Notes: generated by a model not told the origin, from the sequence alone. Positions 7,524 through 15,525 are shown, numbered from the stretch's first letter. The stretch is 19,398 nt of DNA from CAYMSA01 sp964392965 (GCA_964392965.1 CAYMSA010000030.1:1-19398), one strand, 5' to 3'. Made by a program: numbers and translations.

Positions 7524-7550
7524 GCGGCCCCCCGGTGAACGGAGGGCCGC
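7524..7550 (-). terminator. Hairpin after tRNA-Gly
   Basis: GCGGCCC at 7544-7550 (read on minus) pairs with GGGCCGC at 7524-7530; two more pairs extend it after a mismatch. It lies 10 bases past the tRNA-Gly CCA. It lacks a T-run, so terminator strength is uncertain. Confidence 0.4.
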
Positions 7551-7560
7551 GTCGCGTTCA

Positions 7561-7636
7561 TGGAGCGGCGGACGGGACTCGAACCCGCAACAATCAGCTT
7601 GGAAGGCTGATGCTCTACCAATTGAACTACCGCCGC
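7561..7636 (-). tRNA. tRNA-Gly (anticodon TCC)
   Basis: Acceptor GCGGCGG/CCGCCGC, anticodon arm TCAGC CTTCCAA GCTGA, T arm GCGGG TTCGAGT CCCGT, discriminator T, encoded CCA at 7561-7563. It is only 5 bases from tRNA-Pro, so the two are co-transcribed. Confidence 0.97.
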
Positions 7637-7641
7637 AAAAC

Positions 7642-7718
7642 TGGTCGGGCCGACAGGATTCGAACCTGCGACCCTCTGCTCCCAAAGCAGATGCGCTACC
7701 AAGCTGCGCTACGGCCCG
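7642..7718 (-). tRNA. tRNA-Pro (anticodon TGG)
   Basis: Acceptor CGGGCCG/CGGCCCG, beginning with the C1 typical of bacterial tRNA-Pro. Anticodon arm TCTGC TTTGGGA GCAGA, T arm GCAGG TTCGAAT CCTGT, discriminator A, encoded CCA. It is the first gene of the tRNA cluster in transcription order. Confidence 0.97.
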
Positions 7719-7765
7719 ACACCCTCCCGGGCCCTCCCAGAGAGTGGCGCCCGAGAGCAGAGAAC

Positions 7766-7794
7766 AGTATAGGCGCGCAAGGCAACGCGGGCAA
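7766..7794 (-). promoter_or_regulatory. Promoter of the tRNA-Pro/Gly unit
   Basis: Minus-strand TTGCCC (7789-7794), 17-base spacer, TATACT (7766-7771). The -10 matches five of six consensus bases. It lies 48 bases upstream of tRNA-Pro and downstream of the rdgB stop. Confidence 0.6.
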
Positions 7795-7836
7795 ATGCGA
7801 GTCGAGGAGCGTGTCGCACGACCCGCCGCCGCCCTC

Positions 7837-8478
7837 TCACCCGCCGCCGAGCGCCTCCCTGAGCGCCCTGAGCGCTGCGCCCCGGTGGCTGATGGCGCTC
7901 TTCTCCTCTCGGCCGAGCTCGGCCATGGAGTGGCCGGGCGTCGCCGTCGGCAGGAAGAGCGGATCGTAGCCGAAGCCGCCCTCGCCCCGGCCTTCATGGG
8001 CGATCGAGCCTTCGCAGGCGCCGCTTACGACCGTCTCGGCACCATCCTCGTCCACGAACACCATCACGCAGCGGAACCGCGCGCCGCGCCCGGCGTCAGC
8101 GACTCCGGCGAGCTCTTCCAGGAGCTTCGCGTTGTTGTCGGCATCGGTCGCCCCGGGTCCCGCATAGCGCGAGGAGTACACGCCCGGTTCGCCGCCGAGT
8201 GCATCGACCTCGAGCCCGCTGTCGTCGGCGAGCGCCGCACAGCCGAACGCCTCCCGGTACGCGTGCGCCTTGAGCCGCGCGTTCTCCTCGAAGGTCGCGC
8301 CGGTCTCCTCGACGTCGAGCGGCTCGGCACCGAGATCGGCGGCGGTCACGAGCTCCCAGCCCTCGAAGCCGAGCGCCGAGCGGATCTCCGCCACCTTGCC
8401 CCGATTGGCAGTGGCGACCATGACGCGGCGCGGTCCTGCAGACACACTCGGAGAGCCGGGCGATTCACGGCGCTCCAC
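7837..8478 (-). CDS. rdgB: Non-canonical purine NTP pyrophosphatase (RdgB/HAM1)
   Basis: A 213-residue cytosolic house-cleaning enzyme that hydrolyses dITP, dXTP and ITP to monophosphates. Family motifs seen: TANRGKVAEI near the N-terminus, ATFEENARLKA, ADDSGLEVDALGG, FGYDPLFLP and ISHRGAALRAL. I place the start at GTG 8478, one base after the rph stop, which fits translational coupling. An in-frame GTG at 8508 would overlap rph with no ribosome site. Later candidates (GTG about 8442, ATG 8421) would give an N-terminus closer to the family norm, so the first 10-19 residues are uncertain. It is the last gene of the murI–MBL–rph–rdgB run. Confidence 0.92.
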   Translation of the reverse strand: MERRESPGSPSVSAGPRRVMVATANRGKVAEIRSALGFEGWELVTAADLGAEPLDVEETGATFEENARLKAHAYREAFGCAALADDSGLEVDALGGEPGVYSSRYAGPGATDADNNAKLLEELAGVADAGRGARFRCVMVFVDEDGAETVVSGACEGSIAHEGRGEGGFGYDPLFLPTATPGHSMAELGREEKSAISHRGAALRALREALGGG

Positions 8479-8479
8479 G

Positions 8480-9226
8480 CTAGCGTCCGCTCTTGGTCGC
8501 GAGATCACCGGTCAGCAGGTCGCGCTGGAGCGCGATGAGCTGCCCCGTGCCGAGTGTGGCGAGGTCGAGCAGCTCGTCGAGGCGCGTGCGGTCGAACGGT
8601 GCGCCCTCGGCGGTACCCTGTACCTCGATGAAGCGGCCCCGTCCGTCACACACGACGTTCATGTCCACCTCGGCGGTGCTGTCCTCGGCGTAGTCCAGGT
8701 CGAGCACGCAGACGCCGTCCACCATGCCCACGGACGTGGCCGCTACGAAGTCGAGGACCGGCAGCTCCTTGATCCGGCCCGCTTCGCGCCACGTGGAAAA
8801 CGCGTCGTACATCGCGATGAACGCGCCGGTGATGGCCGCCGTCCGCGTGCCGCCGTCGGCCTGTATGACGTCGCAGTCCACGGTGAGCGTGCATTCCCCG
8901 CCCATCGCGCCCATGTCCACCACCGAGCGCAGTGACCGGCCGATGAGGCGCTGGATCTCGTGCGTCCTGCCCGAGGGCGACCCCTGGGTGACCTCGCGAC
9001 GCGTGCGCGTGTGCGTGGACGCCGGCAGGAGCGAGTACTCGGCGGTCACCCAGCCGAGGCCGCTGCCGCGGCGCCAGGCCGCCACTGTATCCGCGATGGA
9101 CGCCGCGCAGAGCACACGCGTGTCGCCCATCTCGATGAGACATGAGCCGTGTGCGTACTTCAGGTACCGCCGGGTGACGGTGACGGGCCGTAGTTCAGCG
9201 GTCCCGCGGCCTCCGGAGCGCTGCAT
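8480..9226 (-). CDS. rph: Ribonuclease PH
   Basis: A 248-residue phosphorolytic 3'-5' exoribonuclease (EC 2.7.7.56) that trims tRNA 3' ends using phosphate. Seen: an N-terminal GRGTAELRPV-like segment, the GSCLIEMGDTRVLC strand, RTHEIQRLIGRSLR, and DCDVIQADGGTRTAAITGAF near the phosphate site. The start is ATG 9226, with GGAGG five bases upstream. It begins 12 bases after the MBL hydrolase stop and ends one base before rdgB, so it belongs to the same transcript. The family forms a hexameric ring; length is normal. Confidence 0.96.
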   Translation of the reverse strand: MQRSGGRGTAELRPVTVTRRYLKYAHGSCLIEMGDTRVLCAASIADTVAAWRRGSGLGWVTAEYSLLPASTHTRTRREVTQGSPSGRTHEIQRLIGRSLRSVVDMGAMGGECTLTVDCDVIQADGGTRTAAITGAFIAMYDAFSTWREAGRIKELPVLDFVAATSVGMVDGVCVLDLDYAEDSTAEVDMNVVCDGRGRFIEVQGTAEGAPFDRTRLDELLDLATLGTGQLIALQRDLLTGDLATKSGR

Positions 9227-9238
9227 CCGGGCCTCCGT

Positions 9239-9988
9239 TCAGTCGATGTCGAATGTATCCATCTCGTCGGCGACGCGAACGTCGTCGCCGAACGAAGCGG
9301 TTGCGATCTCGGCGGTCTCGACGCGATCCATCGTCGGCCACAGGTGTGTGAGCACGAGCCGACCGGCGCCGGCGACGCGCGCCATCTCCCCTGCCTCGCG
9401 TGCGCTCATGTGCCGCGACCGTTTCTCGAACTCGGGGGGCATCGTCGCCTCGGCGAGAACGAAGTCCGAGCCGTCTGCCGCGCGGCGCACCTGGTCGCCG
9501 TCGCGCGTGTCCGACGTATAGCACACCTTGACGCCGCCCTCCTCGGCCACGAGCGCATACGTGGGCTCTATGTGGTCGACGCGCCGCGGCGTGACCAGCA
9601 GCCCGCCCATGCGGACCGGCGTGTCCTCGGTGAGTGTATGCGGCACGAACGTCCGCATGAGGTCGAAGGCTCCCTGACCGACGAGGAGCGAGCTGAGCGT
9701 GTCGAACAGGCCGGCGGGCGCGTAGAGGTCGACGCGGTAGCCCTCACCGCCCGGCCCGAAACGGAGCGCCGAGTGGAGCGCGTAGATGTCAGCGAAGTGG
9801 TCGATGTGGCCGTGCGTGATGAAGACGGCATCGAGATCCTGTGGCGCGACTTCCCTGCCGAGGTTGGAGATCACGCCGTTGCCGCAGTCGAAGAGCACCG
9901 TGGCGCTCTCGGTGCGCACGAGATGCCCCGCGCACGCGCGACCGGGTGCAGGGTACGAGCCCGAACTGCCGAGGACCGTCAGGCGCAT
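9239..9988 (-). CDS. MBL-fold metallo-hydrolase (RNase Z-like; positional homologue of mycobacterial Rv1339)
   Basis: A 249-residue metallo-beta-lactamase-fold protein with the HxHxDH dinuclear metal motif THGHIDHF (H59, H61, D63, H64). Later ligands are CYTSDTRD and LTHLWP. It starts at ATG 9988, overlapping the murI stop by 10 bases. The order murI–MBL–rph–rdgB matches the Mycobacterium tuberculosis Rv1338-Rv1341 block, where Rv1339 is reported as an atypical class II cAMP phosphodiesterase. That activity is possible here but inferred from position and fold only; a tRNA 3'-processing role is an alternative. No signal peptide is seen, so it is probably cytosolic. Confidence 0.88.
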   Translation of the reverse strand: MRLTVLGSSGSYPAPGRACAGHLVRTESATVLFDCGNGVISNLGREVAPQDLDAVFITHGHIDHFADIYALHSALRFGPGGEGYRVDLYAPAGLFDTLSSLLVGQGAFDLMRTFVPHTLTEDTPVRMGGLLVTPRRVDHIEPTYALVAEEGGVKVCYTSDTRDGDQVRRAADGSDFVLAEATMPPEFEKRSRHMSAREAGEMARVAGAGRLVLTHLWPTMDRVETAEIATASFGDDVRVADEMDTFDID

Positions 9989-10899
9989 GCGCAGCCCTCC
10001 CCGCCGGCGAGCGCTGCCCGGAGGCGATCGTCGAGCAGCGACTCGAGGTGCTCGACCGGCACGTGGTGCACACCCTCGATACGGCGGCCGAGCACCCGCC
10101 CGCCGAGCTGCGCGAACTCGACCGGGTCGCCGCTCGTCGCGTAGCGGTGGCGGACCGCAAGCCCCCCGGGCGCGCGGGCCCCGGTGGCATCGAGCACGCG
10201 CGCCACCTCGCGCGCGGTCTCCTCGGCCGAGGAGACGAGCCGCACGTTCAAGCCCATCACCTGCTGGATGGGTGTTGCGAGCAGCGGGAAGTGCGTGCAG
10301 CCGAGGATGAGCGTGTCGATCCCCGTCTGCTTGAGCGGGTTGAGGTAGTCGCGCGCGATCTCGTAGAACGACGACCGGATGAAGACACTCCCCATGCCGG
10401 AGAGCCACTCCTCGATCACATCGCTACCGAGCCGCAGCCCCTGCTCGACGATCTCCACGAAGCGTGGCGTGGCCACCGAGAACACCGTCACCCGCTCGTC
10501 GAGTGCGCGCACAGCCGTGCTGTAGGCGCCCGACTCGACCGTGCCGACCGTGCCGATGACACCCACGCGTCCGGTGCGCGTTGCAGCGACCGCGGCCCGG
10601 GCGCCCGGCACGACGACGCCGATCACGGGCACGTCGAATGTACGCTGCGCGAGCTCCAGCGCAGCCGCGCTCGCGGTGTTGCAGGCGATCACGATGAGCT
10701 TCACGGGCTGGCGATTCAGCCACTCGGCGATCTCAAGGACGAAACGGCGCACCTCGGACATCGGGCGCGGGCCGTAGGGGCACCGTGTGGTGTCGCCGAA
10801 GTAGACGATGCCCTCGCCGGGCAACGCCTCGATGAGCTCGCGGACGACGGTGAGACCGCCGAGTCCGGAGTCGAATACTCCTATCGGTAGTTCGCGCAT
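9979..10899 (-). CDS. murI: Glutamate racemase
   Basis: A 306-residue cytosolic enzyme (EC 5.1.1.3) that makes D-glutamate for peptidoglycan. Seen: DSGLGG at 10-15, catalytic-cysteine segments ACNTASA (C73) and GCTHFPLL (C201 with H203), and YFGDTTRCPYG. It starts at ATG 10899; GGAG lies only three bases upstream, so initiation may be weak or coupled. It is about 35-40 residues longer than typical MurI, mostly in a C-terminal extension after ATSGDP that ends in an unusual GGEGCACA tail. It lies 50 bases after the GspE-like gene and overlaps the MBL gene. Confidence 0.95.
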   Translation of the reverse strand: MRELPIGVFDSGLGGLTVVRELIEALPGEGIVYFGDTTRCPYGPRPMSEVRRFVLEIAEWLNRQPVKLIVIACNTASAAALELAQRTFDVPVIGVVVPGARAAVAATRTGRVGVIGTVGTVESGAYSTAVRALDERVTVFSVATPRFVEIVEQGLRLGSDVIEEWLSGMGSVFIRSSFYEIARDYLNPLKQTGIDTLILGCTHFPLLATPIQQVMGLNVRLVSSAEETAREVARVLDATGARAPGGLAVRHRYATSGDPVEFAQLGGRVLGRRIEGVHHVPVEHLESLLDDRLRAALAGGEGCACA

Positions 10900-10949
10900 G
10901 CGCTCCAGTATAGCGATGAGCGCGCCGCGCGCGAGATGGCGCCCTGCTC

Positions 10950-12704
10950 TCACCCGGCGAAGTGCAGGACCCGGTTCAACTCCTCGGCGCTGACCTGCCC
11001 TTCGCGGACCCGCGCGAGGCCGGCCGTGACGAGCGGGCGCATCCCGGCCGCATGGGCAGCCCGTGAGATATCGGTGACGGAGCCGCAGCGGCTGATGACC
11101 GCCCGTACGGGCTCGGTGAACGGCAGGACCTCGTGGATGGCCACAGCGCCGCGATGCCCGGTGCCACCGCAGTTGGGGCACCCGGAACCCGCGCGGTCGC
11201 GCAGGCCCGCCTCGGCCCCGGGGATGCGGGCGGCGAGCATGCCGTCGGTCTCACCCGAGCAGTTGGGACAGTTGAGGCGCACGAGCCGTTGCCCCACGCC
11301 GAGCGACAGGGCCGCTGCAAGTCCGTGGGGCTCCACGCCGAGGTCGAGCATCCGTCGCACACCCGCGGCGATGTCGCCGGCAGCGTAGGTGGCGATGACC
11401 AGCCGCCCCGCGGCGGCGATGGCCACGGCGGCCTCGACGTCGCCCGCGGTATGCAGCGCGTCGATACCGACGACATCGACGTCCTGCTGCAGCGCCGCGC
11501 AGAGGAGCGCATCGACCGTCGCGCCCGGTGCCCGCACTGGCACCTGCGCCGCGCCCGGCAGCTCGTACTCGCAGGACTCCTCCACCGAGAAGACCGTCCG
11601 GCCTGCCGCGACCGCATGCGCGACGAGCGCGTAGTAGGTCGCCGCCGCGCCGTTGGCCGCAGGCGCACACACGAGCAGGATGCCCCGGCCGCGCTCCACC
11701 ATGGCCTTGAGGGCACGGGCCTCCGCCTCAAGCAGCCCCAGGTCCTCAAGCGAGTGCGGGTCGGTACGCGGTGCCGTGAACGACGCCACCAGGCGATAGC
11801 CGCCGAGCGTCTCGACGCACGAGAGCGTGATAGTGAGATCCGCATCGAGCACCCGCAGTCGCGTCCGCGCCACGACGGGGGCTCCGTCGGCCGGAGGCGT
11901 GACACCGGCAGCCCTGCAGAACGCATCGACAAGGAACGCCTGACGGGCGAGGGGCCCCTGGCCCACACGTTCGAGTGCGCCCTTGATCCGGTACGCGAGG
12001 ATGAACTCGCCCTTGTACGACAGCAGGTGGATGCGCGAAGCGCCCTTCGCGACAGCATCCTCGAGGATGCGCGCGACGAGCGCAGAGGCCGACGCGGGGT
12101 CCCCGGTGCCGAGGACGCTCAGGTCGGGTACCTGCGTCCCGACGCCGACCGCAGTCGGTGAGGCCGCCTCCGCAGACCGTACGCCGGACCTGGAGCTCGC
12201 CCGTGCCGCAGCGGGGGCGACCCCGGCAGCGACCATTCCGGCCTCGGCTGGCGCCTCTGCAGCCGACTCCGGGTAGTACTGGCCGAGCGCCGCCCTGAGG
12301 GAAGCCTTCGCCGCGAGCACCGGCTCGATGTCGAGGCCCGCCTGGCGACTCACGGCGTTGAGGATGAACACGTCCATCGGGTCGGCGATCGCAACGGTGA
12401 GCACGCCATCGAGTTCGAACAGCGGCAGCACCTGCCACCGGCGCGCGGCCTCGGCGGGAATGCGCGCAAGCGCTCCAGCGTCAGGGGCGTAACTGGAGAG
12501 GTCCACGGAGGCGATGCCGAACTCCTGCTCGAGAAGAAGCCGGACATCGGCCGGGCGCACGAGGTCCCACTCGGTGAGCACGGTCCCGTAGGTCACGTCC
12601 CGCGTCTGCGCGACCTCGATCGCCGCCGCGGCCTGCTCCTCGGTGAGGAACCCGCCGGTGATGAGCCCCTCGATGACACGTCCCGGAAGACCGTTCGTCG
12701 ACAT
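10950..12704 (-). CDS. GspE/PilB-family protein with eroded ATPase motifs (probable pseudo-ATPase)
   Basis: A 584-residue protein starting at ATG 12704, with GGGGAGG four bases upstream. Residues 1-145 resemble the MshEN/T2SSE N-domain. Residues 146-200 are an Ala/Ser/Pro-rich linker and about 203-584 match the PilB/GspE motor domain. Retained: YRIKG (239), CEYELPG (378), QRLVR (472) and zinc cysteines in two CPNC pairs (C479, C482, C509, C512). Lost: Walker A GPTGSGKTT reads APAANGAAAT (347-356) with no Lys; Asp box EDPVE reads EESCE; Walker B VGEIRD reads VGIDAL; His box STLHTND reads ATYAAGD. The reading frame is intact, so this is not a decayed gene. From these losses I infer no ATP hydrolysis and a structural or regulatory role. 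The neighbouring upstream DUF4388 gene probably shares its transcript; no pilin or secretion gene is in view. Confidence 0.85.
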   Translation of the reverse strand: MSTNGLPGRVIEGLITGGFLTEEQAAAAIEVAQTRDVTYGTVLTEWDLVRPADVRLLLEQEFGIASVDLSSYAPDAGALARIPAEAARRWQVLPLFELDGVLTVAIADPMDVFILNAVSRQAGLDIEPVLAAKASLRAALGQYYPESAAEAPAEAGMVAAGVAPAAARASSRSGVRSAEAASPTAVGVGTQVPDLSVLGTGDPASASALVARILEDAVAKGASRIHLLSYKGEFILAYRIKGALERVGQGPLARQAFLVDAFCRAAGVTPPADGAPVVARTRLRVLDADLTITLSCVETLGGYRLVASFTAPRTDPHSLEDLGLLEAEARALKAMVERGRGILLVCAPAANGAAATYYALVAHAVAAGRTVFSVEESCEYELPGAAQVPVRAPGATVDALLCAALQQDVDVVGIDALHTAGDVEAAVAIAAAGRLVIATYAAGDIAAGVRRMLDLGVEPHGLAAALSLGVGQRLVRLNCPNCSGETDGMLAARIPGAEAGLRDRAGSGCPNCGGTGHRGAVAIHEVLPFTEPVRAVISRCGSVTDISRAAHAAGMRPLVTAGLARVREGQVSAEELNRVLHFAG

Positions 12705-12782
12705 GCACCCTCCCCGATCGTCGTTCTCGTACCGCGATCACGGCACCCGGCGCCGTCTCGATGCCGCCCGCCTTCCGGCAGG

Positions 12783-13538
12783 TCAGATATCGCGTACATC
12801 CTCCAGAACCCGCTCCTCGCCGACCCGTTCGACGAGTCCCGCCGAGTACATGCCGTATAGGATCTTGGAGGTCTCGAAGTCATCGAAACCGGTCAGCGTG
12901 CCGAGTTCGCGCACCGTGCGGCCTCCGTGCAGATGACACATGAGCATCCACTCGCGCGGCTTGAGATGGATGTCGAGCGTCTTGTCACCCGGTGCGGCGG
13001 CCATGATGAACTCGGTATCGAGTGACGGCACCTTCTGGCGGATGCGGTCCCAAAGCTCCAGCCGCCGCGATGCCTCCATGATGATGTTCTCGACGGAGAC
13101 GGAGATGCCGATGTCCTCGTCGTCACACGCATCGCCCGAATCGAAGCGCAGGTCGCCCTCATCCCATCGGAAGAGCGCGAACAGCGTATCGTTGATCTGC
13201 TCCTGGATGAAGCTCTCGAGCACGTGCGCCTCGAGGTAGCCCTCGTCCACCAGGATCTGCCCCAGTCGACGGCCCGCCATCTCCCGCTTCTGGATCCGCT
13301 GAAGGCCGAGCGCCTGCCTGAGCTGAGCGGCCGTGATCACCCCGCCGCGCACCAGTCGCTTTCCGAGTGACTCACGGTGCCAGTTGGAGGTGGCGAAGAA
13401 GACACGCCCCTCCTTGAAGCAGACCTTGCCCTGACCGTCGGGGCGTTCGAGATGAAGGACGCCGGTCTTGCGGCCAGAGGCGAGGAGGCGGAACATGTCC
13501 GCGAGGGAGAAGTCCTTGAGATTGCCCTCGAGCGCCAC
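12783..13538 (-). CDS. DUF4388 domain protein
   Basis: A 251-residue protein starting at GTG 13538, with GGGGAG six bases upstream. The N-terminus (MALEGNLKDFSLADMFRLL, then SGRKTGVLHLE and GRVFFA) is the DUF4388/PatA-like domain. Residues about 60-130 repeat a theme seen in MshEN-like modules (RRLGQILVDEGYL, QEQINDTLFALFRWDEGDL). The C-terminus (195-240) looks like a winged-helix-type segment. DUF4388 proteins are known from gliding, polarity and signalling contexts, but the biochemical role is unknown. It precedes the GspE-like gene by 78 bases on the same strand; the shared MshEN-like theme suggests the products act together (inference). Confidence 0.8.
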   Translation of the reverse strand: MALEGNLKDFSLADMFRLLASGRKTGVLHLERPDGQGKVCFKEGRVFFATSNWHRESLGKRLVRGGVITAAQLRQALGLQRIQKREMAGRRLGQILVDEGYLEAHVLESFIQEQINDTLFALFRWDEGDLRFDSGDACDDEDIGISVSVENIIMEASRRLELWDRIRQKVPSLDTEFIMAAAPGDKTLDIHLKPREWMLMCHLHGGRTVRELGTLTGFDDFETSKILYGMYSAGLVERVGEERVLEDVRDI

Positions 13539-13609
13539 CTGTTGCTCCCCTGGCTACGACCGGCTGGTGCGGCGAAGCGGCGGCTGCTCGAATGCCGTGC
13601 CGCGCGGCC

Positions 13610-13637
13610 ATTGTAGCACTTCAGATGCCACCTCGAA
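13610..13637 (-). promoter_or_regulatory. Candidate promoter for the DUF4388–GspE-like–murI operon
   Basis: TACAAT (13610-13615), five of six consensus bases, with TTCGAG (13632-13637) 16 bases upstream on the minus strand. The -35 is weak. It is the only good -10 seen between the two divergent genes. Confidence 0.4.
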
Positions 13638-13762
13638 CCCTGGCGAACGCACCCGTGCGTGTCCGCGAACACCCCCGCTGCGGGTGTCGATGGGACGCAA
13701 GACCCCGCCTGCGGGCACGCGCCTGCGGACTCCGATACGATGATGTCATGCCGAGGAACCGC

Positions 13763-15424
13763 ATGTATCGATACCGGGCCACCAGCCGCCAGACGGGACC
13801 GCTCCAGTCACCGCGACGAAGGCCTTCACGACGCCGCAGCCCACTGCTGGTCGCGGCGATCGTCACCCTCGCCCTGCTCGCAGCGCTCTTCCTCTGGGTC
13901 CTGCCCTCATGTCGGTCCGGCGCTGACGCCCCGCCCTCGGGCAGCGCCAGCGTGCCGACGGAGCCCGGGAACGCGCCCGCGAAGGGCGTTCTCGCGGATA
14001 CGGTCACCGAACCCGACGGCACTCTCATCATCGAAGGAGAGCGCATCTCGCTCGCCTACCCCACCTACCTCGGAGGGACACTGCGATCGTCTTCGGGGAA
14101 GGGTCCAGCCCCCTCGGCGCTCGACGTCATCTGGAAGCTCGAGATCGGAAGCGGTCTCACCTCTCGCAAGAGCGACGACAAACTCGTGACCTGGACGGGC
14201 ACGGGGTGGACCGGCCAGCCGACCGTCACCTGTGAGGACGGCCACGCCTACCTCGTGATCGGCGGCTACGACCACGGGCTGCGCAGGATCAACGCGGCGA
14301 CGGGCGACGTCGTATGGCGCGCACAGCTCGACGACGTGATCAAGGGCACGAACACCGTCTACTACGACCCCACGCGCGCCGAGAACGATCGCGTCGTTGT
14401 CGTCACCGGTTCGCGGCGCGGCAACCAGTACGACGTGGGTGACGCGGGGGTCGCCCCGCTGCGGGCGTTCTCCTTCGCGACCGGCGAGGAGCTCTGGCGC
14501 CTCCCTGTCCCTCGCACGCACAACTACAGTCAGGACGTGGACGCGAGCCCGCTCGTTGTGGACGGGCGGCTGATCGTGGCCATCGAGCCCGGACACGTGC
14601 TCGCACTCGACACGTCCCGGCTCACGCGGACGCCCGACGGTCACCTCCAGCCATCGGTAGTGGCAAGCTCGCCTGCACTCTACACGGACGGGGACGTGGC
14701 CGCCCATGCCGAAGACGGCGGTAGCAACGTCGCGCTCGAGGGCTCTCCGGCGGTGCTCGGCGACCGCATCTACGTGGCGTCGAGCTCCGGCCACGTGTAC
14801 GGCCTCGACCGAGCGACACTCGCCATCGAGTGGGACTTCAACCCCGGCGGAGACTTCGACAGCACGGTGGTCGTGACGCCCGAAGGCATGCTGCTCGTCG
14901 GCGTGGAGCGCCAGTACATCGAGCACGGCGGCGTCTTCATGCTCGATCCGTCGCGCCCCGCAGATGACTGCGTCGTCTGGTTCTTCTCCACCGAGGACCG
15001 CGGGATCGGTGAGTGGGCCGGTGGCGTGGTGGGCTCGGTGGCGCTCGGCACGAGCCCCGGCGGCCAGCCGATCGCCGCGTTCAACAGCGTGGACGGACAC
15101 CTCTATGTCGTCTCGCGCGACGTGACCGACGGCACCAGCCCGACGCCTGACGGCGTCGGCCGGTATCCGCGCCCGAAGCTGCTCTTCTCCGACCACATCG
15201 GCAGCAGCATCTCGACCCCGGCGATCGTCGGTGATCGCATCGTGACGTGCGGGCTCGATAGCCAGGTGCACCTGTACGAGATGTCGGTCGGCGACCCCGC
15301 CATCCGCTTCACTGAACTCGACACGTTCACCGCCTCGGGCATGTTCGAGTCGACACCGCTCATCTGGGAAGGCCGTGTGTACGTGGGCTGCCGGGACGGC
15401 TACCTCTACTGCCTCGGCGACTGA
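13763..15424 (+). CDS. Membrane-anchored PQQ-like beta-propeller protein
   Basis: A 553-residue protein. I chose ATG 13763 because GAGGA lies five bases upstream; the in-frame ATG at 13748 has no such site. An Arg-rich N-terminus (residues 18-25) precedes one hydrophobic helix (about 27-48) ending in LPSC, so the bulk is probably outside the membrane, anchored by the helix or possibly as a lipoprotein. The rest shows about seven beta-propeller repeats of PQQ_2/WD-like form, such as LRRINAATGDVVWRAQ, LRAFSFATGEELWRLP, HVYGLDRATLAIEWDF and VYVGCRDGYLYCLGD. There is no evidence of bound PQQ or of dehydrogenase active-site residues. It resembles BamB-like or sensor-type propellers; the function is unknown. 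It is a single gene divergent from the DUF4388 operon. Confidence 0.82.
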   Translation: MYRYRATSRQTGPLQSPRRRPSRRRSPLLVAAIVTLALLAALFLWVLPSCRSGADAPPSGSASVPTEPGNAPAKGVLADTVTEPDGTLIIEGERISLAYPTYLGGTLRSSSGKGPAPSALDVIWKLEIGSGLTSRKSDDKLVTWTGTGWTGQPTVTCEDGHAYLVIGGYDHGLRRINAATGDVVWRAQLDDVIKGTNTVYYDPTRAENDRVVVVTGSRRGNQYDVGDAGVAPLRAFSFATGEELWRLPVPRTHNYSQDVDASPLVVDGRLIVAIEPGHVLALDTSRLTRTPDGHLQPSVVASSPALYTDGDVAAHAEDGGSNVALEGSPAVLGDRIYVASSSGHVYGLDRATLAIEWDFNPGGDFDSTVVVTPEGMLLVGVERQYIEHGGVFMLDPSRPADDCVVWFFSTEDRGIGEWAGGVVGSVALGTSPGGQPIAAFNSVDGHLYVVSRDVTDGTSPTPDGVGRYPRPKLLFSDHIGSSISTPAIVGDRIVTCGLDSQVHLYEMSVGDPAIRFTELDTFTASGMFESTPLIWEGRVYVGCRDGYLYCLGD

Positions 15425-15480
15425 ACCGCTGCCCCGCACGAAGGGACGGCTCCGCGCGACCACCGGGGTCCGTTCGAAGC

Positions 15481-15515
15481 GACAGGTGCCGCACCCCAGG
15501 GGCACGGCATCTGTC
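15481..15515 (+). terminator. Long hairpin after the beta-propeller gene
   Basis: GACAGGTGCCG (15481-15491) pairs with CGGCATCTGTC (15505-15515), 11 bp with one G-U, and a further CCCC/GGGG pairing in the loop. A pyrimidine-rich tail with scattered Ts follows on the plus strand. It lies 56 bases past the stop. Confidence 0.45.
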
Positions 15516-15525
15516 CTCGCCTCGT

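Noticed and set aside
7504..8538. Plus-strand 344-codon reading frame with GGRDSNPQQ and GRQDSNLRP segments
   Set aside because: These peptides are the well-known artefact of translating the antisense strand of tRNA genes; the rest is antisense to rdgB.
10900..10920. TATACT just before murI as a -10 element
   Set aside because: It lies only about 8 bases before the start codon with no -35 at the right distance; murI is more likely read from the upstream operon promoter.
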